A stretch of 64,000 nt of DNA. It comes from Lentzea sp. NBRC 102530 (lineage in GTDB: Bacteria; Actinomycetota; Actinomycetes; Mycobacteriales; Pseudonocardiaceae). The first letter of the stretch is position 1; the number at the start of each line of letters is the position of its first letter. The translations under genes and the position numbers were made by a program. Where the stretch lies: assembly GCF_030269365.1 (NCBI RefSeq), contig NZ_BSTF01000011.1:248001-312000 (forward strand). The letters are read 5' to 3'. Below the pieces are notes generated by a model. That model was not told where the DNA came from. It saw only the letters and a list, made by a program, of their open reading frames with translations, and made no database searches. This document shows, piece after piece, positions 43,810 to 52,891 of this stretch.

Positions 43810-45113
43810 TCCGCACCCTCCAGCTCAGTCCACACAGGACCGTCTGGGTAGACGTAGTCGGCCAGCGTCTCGTCCTTGAGCTGGGCGGAGAAGCCCGGCT
43901 GCGTGGGCGCGAGGTAGCGGCCGTTCTCGACGACGGCCGGGTCGAGGAAGTGCTCGTGCAGGTGGTCTACCCACTCGATCACGCGCTCGCCGACCTCGCC
44001 GGACACGGCCACGTAGTCGAAGAACGACAGGTGCCGGACCAGTTCGCACAGGCCCACACCGCCGGCGTGCGGGCACACCGGGATGTCGAACTTCTTGGCC
44101 AGCAACAGGATCGCGACGTTCTCGTTGACGCCCGCGACCCGGCACGCGTCGAGCTGCAGGAAGTCGATCGCCCCCGCCTGCAGCAGCTGCTTGAAGATCA
44201 CCCGATTCTGCACGTGCTCGCCGGTGGCGACCCGGATCGGGGCCAGCGCGTCGGCGATCGCGCGGTGCGCCAGCACGTCGTCCGGCGAGGTGGGCTCCTC
44301 GATCCAGTACGGGTCGTACGGCGCGAGTTCCCTCATCCACCGCACGGCGGTGTCGACGTCCCAGCGCTGGTTCGCGTCCACCGCCACGCGCACCTCGTCG
44401 CCGACGACCTCGCGGGCGAGCTTCATCCGGCGGACGTCGTCGTCGAGGCTGCCGCCGACCTTGAGCTTGATCATGTCGAAGCCGTCGGCGAGGGCTTCCC
44501 GCGCCAGCCTGGCGAGCTTCTCGTCGGAGTAGCCGAGCCAGCCCGGTGACGTCGTGTACGCCGGGTACCCGTCGCGGGCGACGGTGTCCATGCGCTCGGC
44601 CTTGCCCTGCTCGGCCTCGCGCAGGATCCGCAACGCCTCGTCGGGCGTCAGCGCGTCGCTCAGGTACCGGAAGTCGACCAGGCTGACGATCTCCTCGGGC
44701 GTCATCTGCGCGAGGAACTTCCAGACCGGCAGTCCGGCGCGGCGGGCGGCGAGGTCCCACGCGGCGTTCACGACGGCGCCGATCGCCATGTGCGCGACGC
44801 CCTTCTCGGGCCCGAGCCAGCGGATCTGCGAGTCGCCGATGAGCTCGAAGTACAGCTCCGCCAGCGCTTTCGCGTTCCCCGGCACGTCCTTGCCGACGAC
44901 GTGCGGCGCCAGCGCCTTGATCGCGGCGGCCTGCACGTCGTTGCCGCGGCCGATGGTGAACGCGAGCCCGTGGCCCTCCGGCCCTTCGTCCGTCCGCAGC
45001 ACCACGTAGGCGGCGCTGTAGTCGGGATCGGGGTTCATCGCGTCGGAGCCGTCCAGCTCGCGCGACGTCGGGAACCGGATGTCGAGGACGTCCAGTGCGG
45101 TGATCTTCGGCAT
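43806..45113 (-). CDS. L-fuconate dehydratase (enolase superfamily), 435 aa
   Basis: Enolase-superfamily acid-sugar dehydratase. N-terminal capping domain: ITALDVLDIRFPTSRELDGSDAMNPDPDYSAAYVVL, characteristic of L-fuconate dehydratase. Barrel motifs are MIKLKVGG (Lys pair), VAVDANQRWDVDTAVRW (metal Asp), WIEEPTSPDDV (Glu), VATGEHVQN and CPHAGGVGLCELVRH (the His-Asp dyad region). Product is 2-keto-3-deoxy-L-fuconate. It sits 2 bp from the FAH-family gene. Confidence 0.91.
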   Translation of the reverse strand: MPKITALDVLDIRFPTSRELDGSDAMNPDPDYSAAYVVLRTDEGPEGHGLAFTIGRGNDVQAAAIKALAPHVVGKDVPGNAKALAELYFELIGDSQIRWLGPEKGVAHMAIGAVVNAAWDLAARRAGLPVWKFLAQMTPEEIVSLVDFRYLSDALTPDEALRILREAEQGKAERMDTVARDGYPAYTTSPGWLGYSDEKLARLAREALADGFDMIKLKVGGSLDDDVRRMKLAREVVGDEVRVAVDANQRWDVDTAVRWMRELAPYDPYWIEEPTSPDDVLAHRAIADALAPIRVATGEHVQNRVIFKQLLQAGAIDFLQLDACRVAGVNENVAILLLAKKFDIPVCPHAGGVGLCELVRHLSFFDYVAVSGEVGERVIEWVDHLHEHFLDPAVVENGRYLAPTQPGFSAQLKDETLADYVYPDGPVWTELEGAE

Positions 45114-45115
45114 CG

Positions 45116-45970
45116 TCAGGCCTGCCCGAGGGTCTGGCGTTGCTTGCCGAGGCCTTCGATCTCCAGCTCGACGACGTCCCCTGCGCGCAGGTACGGCTTC
45201 GGCTCCGGCTGGCCGAGCGCGACACCAGCGGGTGTACCGGTGTTGATGACGTCACCCGGACGAAGGACAAGGAACTGGCTGAGGTAGCGAACGACCTCCG
45301 CGACCGAGAAGATCATGTTCTTGGTGGAGGAGTTCTGCTTGATCTCGCCGTTCACCCAGAGGCGCATTTCCAGGCTCTGCGGGTCGGCGATCTCGTCGGC
45401 GGGCACGAGGAAGGGGCCGAGCGGGTTGAACGTCTCGCAGTTCTTGCCCTTGTCCCACGTTCCGCCGCGCTCGATCTGGAACTCGCGCTCGGAGACGTCG
45501 TGCGAGAGCACGTACGCGCCGACGCACGCCAGAGCCTCCTCCTCGGACTCCAGGTAACGAGCCGTGCTCCCGATGACGACGCCGAGCTCGACCTCCCAGT
45601 CGGTCTTCACGGACCGGCGGGGCACGAGCACCTGGTCGTACGGGCCGACGATCGTGTCGGGCGTCTTGAGGAACACCACCGGCTCACCCGGGATGTCCGC
45701 GCCGGTCTCCTCCGCGTGGTCGCGGTAGTTGAGGCCGATGCAGATGACCTTGCCCGGATGCGCGAGCGGCGGCCCGACCCGCAGGTCCTCGTGGTCGAGC
45801 ACCTCCAGCTCGTTCGCTTCGAGTGCGGCACGCACGCGGTTGACGCCGTCGTTCGCGAGGAACGCCCCGTCGATGTCCGGGGTGATCGGCAGGAGGTCGT
45901 ACGTGATCCCGTCGTCGGCCCTGACTGCGGGACGCTCGTCGCCGACCGGCCCCAGGCGCAAGAAGTGCAC
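45116..45970 (-). CDS. fumarylacetoacetate-hydrolase-family protein, probable 2,4-diketo-3-deoxy-L-fuconate hydrolase, 284 aa
   Basis: FAH fold: VICIGLNYRDHAEETG, PVVFLKTPDTIVGPYD, VKTDWEVELGVVIG (metal-binding Glu), GKNCETFNPLGPFLVPADEI and VINTGTPAGVALG. In the pathway it cleaves the diketo acid to pyruvate and lactate, so no aldolase is needed. The GTG start 45970 follows GAGGAAC with good spacing. First gene of the nine-gene operon, and the gap upstream holds the palindromic operator. Confidence 0.88.
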   Translation of the reverse strand: MHFLRLGPVGDERPAVRADDGITYDLLPITPDIDGAFLANDGVNRVRAALEANELEVLDHEDLRVGPPLAHPGKVICIGLNYRDHAEETGADIPGEPVVFLKTPDTIVGPYDQVLVPRRSVKTDWEVELGVVIGSTARYLESEEEALACVGAYVLSHDVSEREFQIERGGTWDKGKNCETFNPLGPFLVPADEIADPQSLEMRLWVNGEIKQNSSTKNMIFSVAEVVRYLSQFLVLRPGDVINTGTPAGVALGQPEPKPYLRAGDVVELEIEGLGKQRQTLGQA

Positions 45971-46000
45971 GGCCGTTCCTCCTCTGCTCACACCTACGAA

Positions 46001-46015
46001 ATACATCGGATGTAT
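46001..46015. promoter_or_regulatory. 15-bp palindromic operator heading the L-fucose operon
   Basis: ATACATC-G-GATGTAT, a perfect inverted repeat with one central base, lies 31 bp upstream of the first operon gene. The size and symmetry suit a GntR/FCD or LacI-type dimer; the FCD regulator at 34957-35631 is the nearest candidate. It might also affect the divergent subtilase gene. Confidence 0.7.
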
Positions 46016-46082
46016 AGCCCTGCGAGGGCGCCCTCGTCTAGGGCTCGGCATGAAGTCGTCCGATGAATAAGAGGAGTTGATC

Positions 46083-48899
46083 ATGAATCTGGCCGCCGCA
46101 TCGCTCCTGGTGGGCGCACTGCTGGCACCGGCCGCACCGGTCGAGCCTGTAACCGTTTTCGTGGAGCTGACCTCGGCCGCAGCGGTCGACGCCGGCACGG
46201 TTTCTCAGGCCCGTTCAGCACGGGACAGAACCTCGGAGCACGTGTCCCGGATCGTGTCCCGATCCGGTGGCCGGGAAGTGGCCCGAACGACCAACGCCGT
46301 GCCCGGCGTGGTGCTCTCGGCCGACAGGTCGCGGTTGTCCTCGCTGTCGCGCATGCCCGAGGTCCGCGCGGTGCACCGGATGGTCCCCAAGCAGGTCTCG
46401 AACGCGCACGCCGTTCGGCTCACCCGGACGTCCGACGTCTGGAAGTCGCTCGGCAGGTTCGGGGACGGCGTGCGGATCGGGGTGATCGACACCGGCATCG
46501 ACTACCGGCACGCGGACTTCGGCGGCGGCACGTTCCCGACCGCCAAGGTCGTCGGCGGCTACGACTTCGCCGGTGACGCCTACACGGCCAAGCCGGGGTC
46601 GATCCCGGAGCCGGACGCCGACCCGCTCGACTGCGAGGGCCACGGCACGCACGTCGCCGGCACCGCGGCCGGGTTCGGGGTGAACGCCGACGGCACGACC
46701 TACCGGGGTTCGTACGCCTCGGTCGATCTCGATGCGTTGAAGATCGGCCCTGGTACGGCCCCCAAGGCGTCGTTGTACGCGTTGAAGGTGTTCGGCTGCG
46801 AGGGCGGCACGAACCTGACCGCGCAGGCACTGGACTGGGCGCTCGACCCCAACGGCGACGGCGACTTCTCCGACAAGCTCGACGTGGTGAACCTGTCGCT
46901 GGGCAGCGACTTCGGCGCTCCGGACGACCCCGACGCGTTGTTCGTGCGCAAGCTCGTCGAGAACGGTGTCGTCGTGGTCGCGGCGGCCGGCAACGGTGGC
47001 GACTTCTACGACGTCTCGGGTTCGCCGGGCAACTCCGCCGAAGCGATCTCCGTGGCGAACACGCGCGACTCGTTCTCGATGCTGGACGGGCTGGAGGTGG
47101 CCGGGAAGCGGTACGCGGGCCAGTACAGCCAGAACTACAAGGAGTCGTTCGACCTCTCGAAACCGGTCGTTCGACTGTCGTCCAACGTGGACGGTTGTCA
47201 GCCGATCTCCGAGCCGCTGGCCGGGAAGGTCGTCTGGCTGGAGTGGGACGACAGCGACGCGACCCGCGCGTGCGGTTCGGGTGCCCGCACCGACAACGCC
47301 TGGAAGGCCGGAGCGGCGGGTGTCCTGCTGCCGACGACCCTGCCGGTGTTCGCGGCCGGGATCGCCGGGAACGCCCACATCCCGGCGTTCCAGCTGACCG
47401 CTGAGGCCTCCGCCGCACTGCGGCCCTCGTTGACGGCCGGAACGCTCACGGTGCGCCTGACCTCGTCGTTGAAGGTCGCCGTGCCGTCGATCACGCCGTC
47501 GATCCAGGACACCATCACCCCGTCGTCCTCGCGGTCGCGCTCGTCGATCGCGGTGGCCGCACCGGGTGACACGATCTTCTCCGCCGCGTCCGGCACCGCC
47601 TCGGACGGCGTGTCGATGGGTGGCACCTCGATGGCGTCACCGCACGTGGCGGGCATCGCCGCACTCCTGCGCCAGGTCCATCCGGAGTGGACGGTCGCGG
47701 AGGTCAAGGCCGCGTTGATGAACACGGCCTCCGGGATCATCAAGGACTCCTCGGGCGTGCGTGAAGCGCCGATGCGCGTCGGTGCGGGCCGGGTGGACGG
47801 GCTCGCGGCGTTGAAGTCCGACGTCCTGGTGCTCGGTGACGCGTCGTTCGGCACGGTCGAGGCAGCCGGACCGGTGTCGCTCAGCCGGACGTTGAGGCTG
47901 GTCAACAAGGGCACGCAGACCGTGTCGCTGAACACCCGCTACGAACCGATCACCACCGTGCCCGGGGTGTCGTTCCGGGTCGTGGTGCCGCAGGTGACGC
48001 TGCGGCCGGGTGCGTCGGCGTCGGTGCCCGTGCAGGTGCGGATCACCGACCCCGCCGCGTTGCGCAAGGCGGCCGACCCGACGGTGTCGCTGGACGAGGG
48101 CCGTCAGTTCCTCGCCGAGGCGTCCGGCCTGGTGGTGTTCACGGGTGATCGCTCGCTGCGCGTCCCGGTGTACGCGGCGCCGAAGCCGGTGTCCCGCCTG
48201 ACGCTGGCCGGTGGCCGGGTCGCCGGGCGCGGCCTCGACCAGCCCGGTTACCAGTCGCGGATGACCGTGCTGAACCTCGGCGCGCGCTCGGACCGGCTGC
48301 CGGCCTGCGGTGAGGGCGTGCAGAACGACTGCGCCGTCAACCGCACGGCTCGCGGCGGCGACCTGCGGTACGTCGGCGCCACGGCGACCGAGGACCTGCT
48401 GGCGTTCGGCGTCGCGACCTGGGACACCTGGGCGAACATCGGCAGCATCACCAAGCCGGAGGTGAGGTTCTCGGTGGGCGGCAAGGACTTCGTGACCACC
48501 GCCGAGAAGCAGAGCAACCCCGACGGCGACGTGACGGCCGACGTCTGGTTCGCCCGCACGGTCGTGGCCGGTACCGAGGACGTCGTCGACGAGCAGCCGC
48601 TCAACGGGTTCGACGGTGCGACCGACACGAACCTGTTCGACAGCGACGTGGTCGTGTTGCCCGTTTCGCGTGCTTCGCTGCCGTCCGGGCCGGTCACCTA
48701 CACCGTCGGCGTGCAGAGCCGGTACACCGCTCCGGCCGACACCGACGACCTGGTCGACGTGGCCCCGCAGGCGACGTTCGACTACAGCTTGATCGTCCCG
48801 GAACTGTCCACAGTGGTCCGTCCGGGTGATCGGGTTCCCTCTGGATCGTTGGTGCTGTTCCACCACAACGCGAGCGGTAACCGCGCGTTCGTGCGGTGA
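46083..48899 (+). CDS. secreted subtilisin-like (S8) serine protease, 938 aa
   Basis: Large extracellular subtilase. Signal peptide (LAAASLLVGALLAPAAP), an I9-like propeptide to ~residue 105, then the protease with catalytic Asp136 (GVIDTGIDY), His187 (CEGHGTHVAG) and Ser516 (GGTSMASPHVAG). A PA-like insertion lies between His and Ser (GKVVWLEWDDSD ... AGAAGVLLPTTLPV). About 370 residues of Ig/Fn3-like beta sequence follow (MTVLNLGARSDRLPAC..., GPVTYTVGVQSRYTAP). ATG 46083 has GAGGAG 6 nt upstream. A single-gene unit, divergent from the fucose operon. Confidence 0.91.
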   Translation: MNLAAASLLVGALLAPAAPVEPVTVFVELTSAAAVDAGTVSQARSARDRTSEHVSRIVSRSGGREVARTTNAVPGVVLSADRSRLSSLSRMPEVRAVHRMVPKQVSNAHAVRLTRTSDVWKSLGRFGDGVRIGVIDTGIDYRHADFGGGTFPTAKVVGGYDFAGDAYTAKPGSIPEPDADPLDCEGHGTHVAGTAAGFGVNADGTTYRGSYASVDLDALKIGPGTAPKASLYALKVFGCEGGTNLTAQALDWALDPNGDGDFSDKLDVVNLSLGSDFGAPDDPDALFVRKLVENGVVVVAAAGNGGDFYDVSGSPGNSAEAISVANTRDSFSMLDGLEVAGKRYAGQYSQNYKESFDLSKPVVRLSSNVDGCQPISEPLAGKVVWLEWDDSDATRACGSGARTDNAWKAGAAGVLLPTTLPVFAAGIAGNAHIPAFQLTAEASAALRPSLTAGTLTVRLTSSLKVAVPSITPSIQDTITPSSSRSRSSIAVAAPGDTIFSAASGTASDGVSMGGTSMASPHVAGIAALLRQVHPEWTVAEVKAALMNTASGIIKDSSGVREAPMRVGAGRVDGLAALKSDVLVLGDASFGTVEAAGPVSLSRTLRLVNKGTQTVSLNTRYEPITTVPGVSFRVVVPQVTLRPGASASVPVQVRITDPAALRKAADPTVSLDEGRQFLAEASGLVVFTGDRSLRVPVYAAPKPVSRLTLAGGRVAGRGLDQPGYQSRMTVLNLGARSDRLPACGEGVQNDCAVNRTARGGDLRYVGATATEDLLAFGVATWDTWANIGSITKPEVRFSVGGKDFVTTAEKQSNPDGDVTADVWFARTVVAGTEDVVDEQPLNGFDGATDTNLFDSDVVVLPVSRASLPSGPVTYTVGVQSRYTAPADTDDLVDVAPQATFDYSLIVPELSTVVRPGDRVPSGSLVLFHHNASGNRAFVR

Positions 48900-48950
48900 C
48901 ACCCGGTTGGGCGTGCCTCCCGCCCGAGTCTCTCGGCATACTCGGCTTTC

Positions 48951-49874
48951 ATGGATCTGGTCGTGGGACTCGACGCGGGCGGCACGTCAACCAGGGCACT
49001 GGTGCTCGACCTGGACGGCGCCCGGCTGGGCCAGGGCCTGGCCGGGGGCGCCAACCCCAACTCGCACCCGCCGTCGGTCGCCGCCGCGCACATCGGTGAG
49101 GCGCTGACGGAGGCGTTGGACGGTCTCGACTCCCGCAAGGTCCGCTCCGGCGTGCTCGGCATGGCGGGCGCGTCGAAACTCGCGGACCCGGCGATCTTCG
49201 ACCTGTTCCAGGAGGCCTGGACGCACGCGGGCCTGCACTGCCCGATGCGGGTGATCACCGACATCGAGGCGGCCTTTGCCACCGGCACGTCGTCCCCGGA
49301 CGGCACGGCCCTGGTGGCGGGCACGGGATCCATCGCGGGCCGCATCGCCGGGCACCGGATGGTCGCCCAGTCCGGCGGCTACGGCTGGCTGATCGGCGAC
49401 GACGGGTCGGCGTTCTGGCTGGGCCGCGAGGCCGTCCGGGCCACCCTGAAGCTCCTCGACCTGGGCGCCCCGCTGGAAGGCCTCGCCACCGCCGTGCTGA
49501 CGGCGGCGGGCGTCAAGAACCGCGGCCGGCTCATCAACGCCGTCAACGACCGGCCGCCGATCGCGCTGGCGAAGTTCGCGCCGCTGGTCAGTTCGGCCTA
49601 CCACCACGGCGATCCCGAGGCTCTTTCGATCGTGGCGCACGCGGCCCGGTTGCTCGCCGACACGGCCACCGCCGTCCGCGAGCCGTCCGACACCTCACCG
49701 ATCGTGCTGGTGGGAAGCCTGATCAAGACGCCGGTCGGCACGCGGCTGAAGGAGGAGCTGCTGGCCCGGTGCAGCGCTCAGGTGATCATGGCGACGGAAG
49801 GGGCGGCCGGGGCGGCGTGGCTCGCGGCCGTGGACGTGCTGGGGCCGGACGCGCCGAGGCCGAACCGGTCCTGA
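48951..49874 (+). CDS. BadF/BadG-type ATPase, probable N-acetylglucosamine kinase, 307 aa
   Basis: ASKHA-fold sugar kinase. Phosphate-1 motif GLDAGGTSTRALVLDLDG at the N-terminus; GMAGASKLADPAIF; VITDIEAAF (the catalytic Asp region); GTALVAGTGSIAG (phosphate-2). Also YGWLIGDDGSAFWLGREAVRA. It would phosphorylate free GlcNAc from the GH3 enzyme and thus feed NagA, although it is not next to those genes and carries no dre-like site. Confidence 0.85.
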   Translation: MDLVVGLDAGGTSTRALVLDLDGARLGQGLAGGANPNSHPPSVAAAHIGEALTEALDGLDSRKVRSGVLGMAGASKLADPAIFDLFQEAWTHAGLHCPMRVITDIEAAFATGTSSPDGTALVAGTGSIAGRIAGHRMVAQSGGYGWLIGDDGSAFWLGREAVRATLKLLDLGAPLEGLATAVLTAAGVKNRGRLINAVNDRPPIALAKFAPLVSSAYHHGDPEALSIVAHAARLLADTATAVREPSDTSPIVLVGSLIKTPVGTRLKEELLARCSAQVIMATEGAAGAAWLAAVDVLGPDAPRPNRS

Positions 49875-49910
49875 CTCGCCGGGACGCCCGCACCGGGTCC
49901 CCACACCGCG

Positions 49911-50825
49911 TCACGAGGCCAGCAACCGGCCCGAGTGCGGCGTCCTCTCGTGGTATGCGCGGAGCAGCCCGGCGTGCACGTCGTCCACGTGCTCGGCGGC
50001 GTCGTCGTTCCACACCAACGTGATCCGCCGGTGCAACGGGTTGCCGATGATCGGCTTGAGCAGCACGCCCGGCACGTCGTGACCGGGGAAGAACCCCGCC
50101 ACCGCACCGGTCGAGCGCACCAGATCGGCCGCCACCCCCGGATCGACGCCGAAGTGCGCGCACCGGGGCGTGAACCCGACGGCCTCGCAGGCCAGGTCGA
50201 GGTTGAGCCGTCCGCCGTGGTGCTCGTCCGGCACGACCCACTCCTCGCCGGCGAGTTCGGACAGCAGCACCTCGCTGCGCCCGGACAGCCGATGCCCCAC
50301 CGGCACGCCGATGAGCATGCGTTCCGTGACGACCCCGCGCAGGCCGACGGCCTCGGGGTAGCGCAACGGAGAACGCGGGAACTCCACCACCAGCGCCAGG
50401 TCCAGCTCACCCGTGCGCACCAGTTCCAGCACGGTGTCACCGGCGCGTTCGATGTGCGTGGTCTGCGGCAAGCCCGGCAACATCTCGCGGACGACCCCGA
50501 CCAGCAACGCCGTCGGCGACCCGACCACGCCGCCGAGGCGGAGGCCCGCGTCGCCGCGACGGGCGAGCTTGTGCGAGGTGACGAGCAAGTCGTCGAACCG
50601 TTCGACCAGGTCCTGGGCCCGCAGCACGACGTGGCGGCCCAGTTCGGTCAGCTCGACGCCGTCGGTGCGGCGCAGGAACAACGGCCCTCCGAGACCCGCC
50701 TCGATCCTGCGCACCTGCGCGGTCAGCCCGGCCTGCGCGATCTTCAGCTGGGAGGCGGCCCTGCTGATGCTCCCCGCCCGCGCCACGGCCAGCACCACGT
50801 GCAGATGTCTCAGCTCCATTCGCAC
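49911..50825 (-). CDS. LysR-family regulator, 304 aa
   Basis: N-terminal HTH (MELRHLHVVLAVARAGSISR, then AASQLKIAQAGLTAQVRRIEAGLGGPLFLRR) and an effector-binding C-terminus. It is divergent from the GriI/GriH-like operon with 198 bp between the starts, a gap holding a 24-bp perfect palindrome, so it most likely controls that operon. Initiates at ATG 50825 or three codons inside. Confidence 0.87.
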   Translation of the reverse strand: MRMELRHLHVVLAVARAGSISRAASQLKIAQAGLTAQVRRIEAGLGGPLFLRRTDGVELTELGRHVVLRAQDLVERFDDLLVTSHKLARRGDAGLRLGGVVGSPTALLVGVVREMLPGLPQTTHIERAGDTVLELVRTGELDLALVVEFPRSPLRYPEAVGLRGVVTERMLIGVPVGHRLSGRSEVLLSELAGEEWVVPDEHHGGRLNLDLACEAVGFTPRCAHFGVDPGVAADLVRSTGAVAGFFPGHDVPGVLLKPIIGNPLHRRITLVWNDDAAEHVDDVHAGLLRAYHERTPHSGRLLAS

Positions 50826-50922
50826 TGACGAAGCCTAAGGCAGTTGAGGAACCACAAACACGGCCACGCGGGTGTCACCAGATAACGCACAGTGGTCGTC
50901 GTAAGGCCGATTGCTCTGTCAG

Positions 50923-50946
50923 GCCGATAACTCGCGAGTTATCGGC
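50923..50946. promoter_or_regulatory. 24-bp perfect palindrome upstream of the aminohydroxybenzoate-type operon
   Basis: GCCGATAACTCG followed immediately by its exact reverse complement. An AGGCCGAT direct repeat begins at 50904 and again at 50921, and ATAAC recurs at 50882. The ATAAC-N6-GTTAT core has the shape of a LysR-type box, but full symmetry over 24 bp is unusual. It lies 78 bp upstream of the first operon gene. Confidence 0.65.
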
Positions 50947-51023
50947 ATCTCACACCTGCCGCTGCCCGCGCGGGCTCCCCCAGGCTGTTGACCACCAAAC
51001 GAGTTCAGGAGGTGGGAGCGCCC

Positions 51024-51818
51024 ATGAGGAAGGCGTTGCGGCTGCGACGGCTTTCCCGTCCGAACGACGACAGGTACCTCTTCGTGCCGTTGGACCACAG
51101 CGTTTCCGACGGCCCGGTGGTGCCGCGCGACCGGTGGCACGAGCTGGTCCGATCCGTCGTGCTGGGCGGCGCGGACGCCATCATCGTCCACAAAGGACGG
51201 GTGCGCACGATCGATCCCGGTGTGCTGGGCGAATGCGCGTTGATCGTGCACCTGAGCGCGGGCACGGCGCACATGGCCGACGCCAACGCCAAGGTGCTCG
51301 TCGGCGAGGTCGACGAGGCGTTGCGGCTGGGTGCGGACGCGGTGAGCGTGCACGTCAACATCGGCTCCGACACCGAACCCCGCCAGCTCACCGACCTCGG
51401 CCGGGTGGCGGCGGCGTGCGACTCGTGGAACGTCCCGCTGGTCGTGATGGCCTACGCTCGCGGCCCTCGCGTGAGCGATCCTCGCGACCCGGCGTTGCTC
51501 GCGCACGTCGTCAACATCGCCGCCGACCTGGGCGCGGACATCGTCAAGACCACCCTCGCGCACTCCGTCGAGGACATGGCCGACGTCGTCGCGAACTCGC
51601 CGATCCCCGTTGTCGTGGCCGGTGGTCCCGCTTCCACGACCAGCCTCGCCGGACACGCCCGCGCCGCGATGGCGGCCGGGTGCGCGGGTCTCGCCGTGGG
51701 ACGCCGCGTCTTCACCTCGCCGGCCCCGCTGCCGCTCGTCGCCGAACTCGCGTCGATCGTGCACGCCCCGGCCGACGAGGGCCTCATCCACGCACTGACA
51801 GCTTGGGAGAACCGGTGA
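51024..51818 (+). CDS. class I aldolase of the GriI/ADTH-synthase type, 264 aa
   Basis: Homologue of fructose-bisphosphate-aldolase-like enzymes that condense a C3 unit with aspartate semialdehyde in 3-amino-4-hydroxybenzoate (3,4-AHBA) synthesis, or form the archaeal shikimate precursor. Motifs: LFVPLDHSVSDGPV (N-terminal Asp-His), IIVHKGRVRTI, SVHVNIGSD, GADIVKTTLAHSVEDM (Schiff-base Lys), and VVVAGGPASTTSLAGHARAAMAAGCAGLAVGRRVF for phosphate binding. ATG 51024 has AGGAGG and GGGAG upstream. Its stop overlaps the GriH-like gene, the order seen in griI-griH. Confidence 0.87.
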   Translation: MRKALRLRRLSRPNDDRYLFVPLDHSVSDGPVVPRDRWHELVRSVVLGGADAIIVHKGRVRTIDPGVLGECALIVHLSAGTAHMADANAKVLVGEVDEALRLGADAVSVHVNIGSDTEPRQLTDLGRVAAACDSWNVPLVVMAYARGPRVSDPRDPALLAHVVNIAADLGADIVKTTLAHSVEDMADVVANSPIPVVVAGGPASTTSLAGHARAAMAAGCAGLAVGRRVFTSPAPLPLVAELASIVHAPADEGLIHALTAWENR

Positions 51819-52888
51819 AGTTCGCCTGGATCGACCTCAGAACCGTCGCCGCCGAGCACCGGACCGCGGTGGTCGACGCGGCCGTGCACAGCCGCGTCGC
51901 CGGAGTCGTCGCGGACGATCCCGCACTGCTCGACGACCTGCCACCGACGATCACCCGCGTGCTGTTCTCGGACACCTCGGTCGAGAGCCCGCACCTGGTG
52001 GTCGTGCCGGTGGACGACCAGGACTCGCTCGACCGGTCGCCCTCGCGGTCGGCGTTCGTGACGGTCAGCGACGACCGCACGCTCAAACTCGCCTGTGCCG
52101 CGGCGGAACGGCTCGACCACACCGTCGTCGCGTTCACCGACCCGACCAAGATCCCCCTGGAGATCGTGATCGCGGCCGCGCACGGCGCCCCCGGCAAGCT
52201 GGTCACCGTCGTCTCCGACCTGGTCGAGGCCGCGATCGTGCTGGAGTGCCTGGAACACGGCTCCGACGGCGTCCTGATGGCCCCCGCCGACGCGACCGAC
52301 GTGTTCCGGCTGGCCCGGCTGCTGGAAGCGAAATCCCCACCGCTGACCTTGACCACGCTGACCGTGGAAGCGTTGACGCACAACGGTTTGGGTGACCGCG
52401 TCTGCGTCGACACCGCCTCGCACTTCGCCGAGGACGAGGGCATCCTCGTCGGCTCGTTCTCGTCCGGCTTCGTTCTGTGCTGCAGCGAAACGCATCCGTT
52501 GCCGTACATGCCGACCCGGCCGTTCCGGGTGAACGCGGGCGCGCTGCACTCGTACGTCCTCGGGCCGGGCAACCGCACGAACTACCTGTCCGAACTGCGC
52601 TCCGGCAGCAAGGTCCTCGCCGTCAACGCCGACGGCCGCACCCGCGAACTCACCGTGGGCCGCGCCAAGCTCGAATCCCGCCCGATGCTCACGATCACCG
52701 CCCGCTCCCCGGAAGGCGTCGTCGTCGACCTGATGGTCCAGGACGACTGGCACGTCCGCGTCCTGGGCCCCGGCGGCGAGGTCCGCAACGTCACAGAACT
52801 CCGCCCCGGCGACGAACTCCTCGGCCACATCGCCACCGAGCAACGACACGTGGGCTTGCCGATCGGCGAGTTCTGCAAGGAGTCCTGA
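51815..52888 (+). CDS. 3-dehydroquinate synthase II / GriH-like enzyme, 357 aa
   Basis: Non-AroB dehydroquinate-synthase family. The diagnostic motifs are MKFAWIDLRT at the N-terminus, RVCVDTASHFAEDEGILVGSF and SETHPLPYMPTRPFRVNAGALHSYVLGPG. In grixazone, asukamycin-type and related pathways this enzyme aromatises the GriI product to 3,4-AHBA. The GTG start overlaps the aldolase stop (GTGA). A shikimate role is less likely because the next gene is an aryl-acid ligase. Confidence 0.89.
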   Translation: MKFAWIDLRTVAAEHRTAVVDAAVHSRVAGVVADDPALLDDLPPTITRVLFSDTSVESPHLVVVPVDDQDSLDRSPSRSAFVTVSDDRTLKLACAAAERLDHTVVAFTDPTKIPLEIVIAAAHGAPGKLVTVVSDLVEAAIVLECLEHGSDGVLMAPADATDVFRLARLLEAKSPPLTLTTLTVEALTHNGLGDRVCVDTASHFAEDEGILVGSFSSGFVLCCSETHPLPYMPTRPFRVNAGALHSYVLGPGNRTNYLSELRSGSKVLAVNADGRTRELTVGRAKLESRPMLTITARSPEGVVVDLMVQDDWHVRVLGPGGEVRNVTELRPGDELLGHIATEQRHVGLPIGEFCKES

Positions 52889-52891
52889 CAC

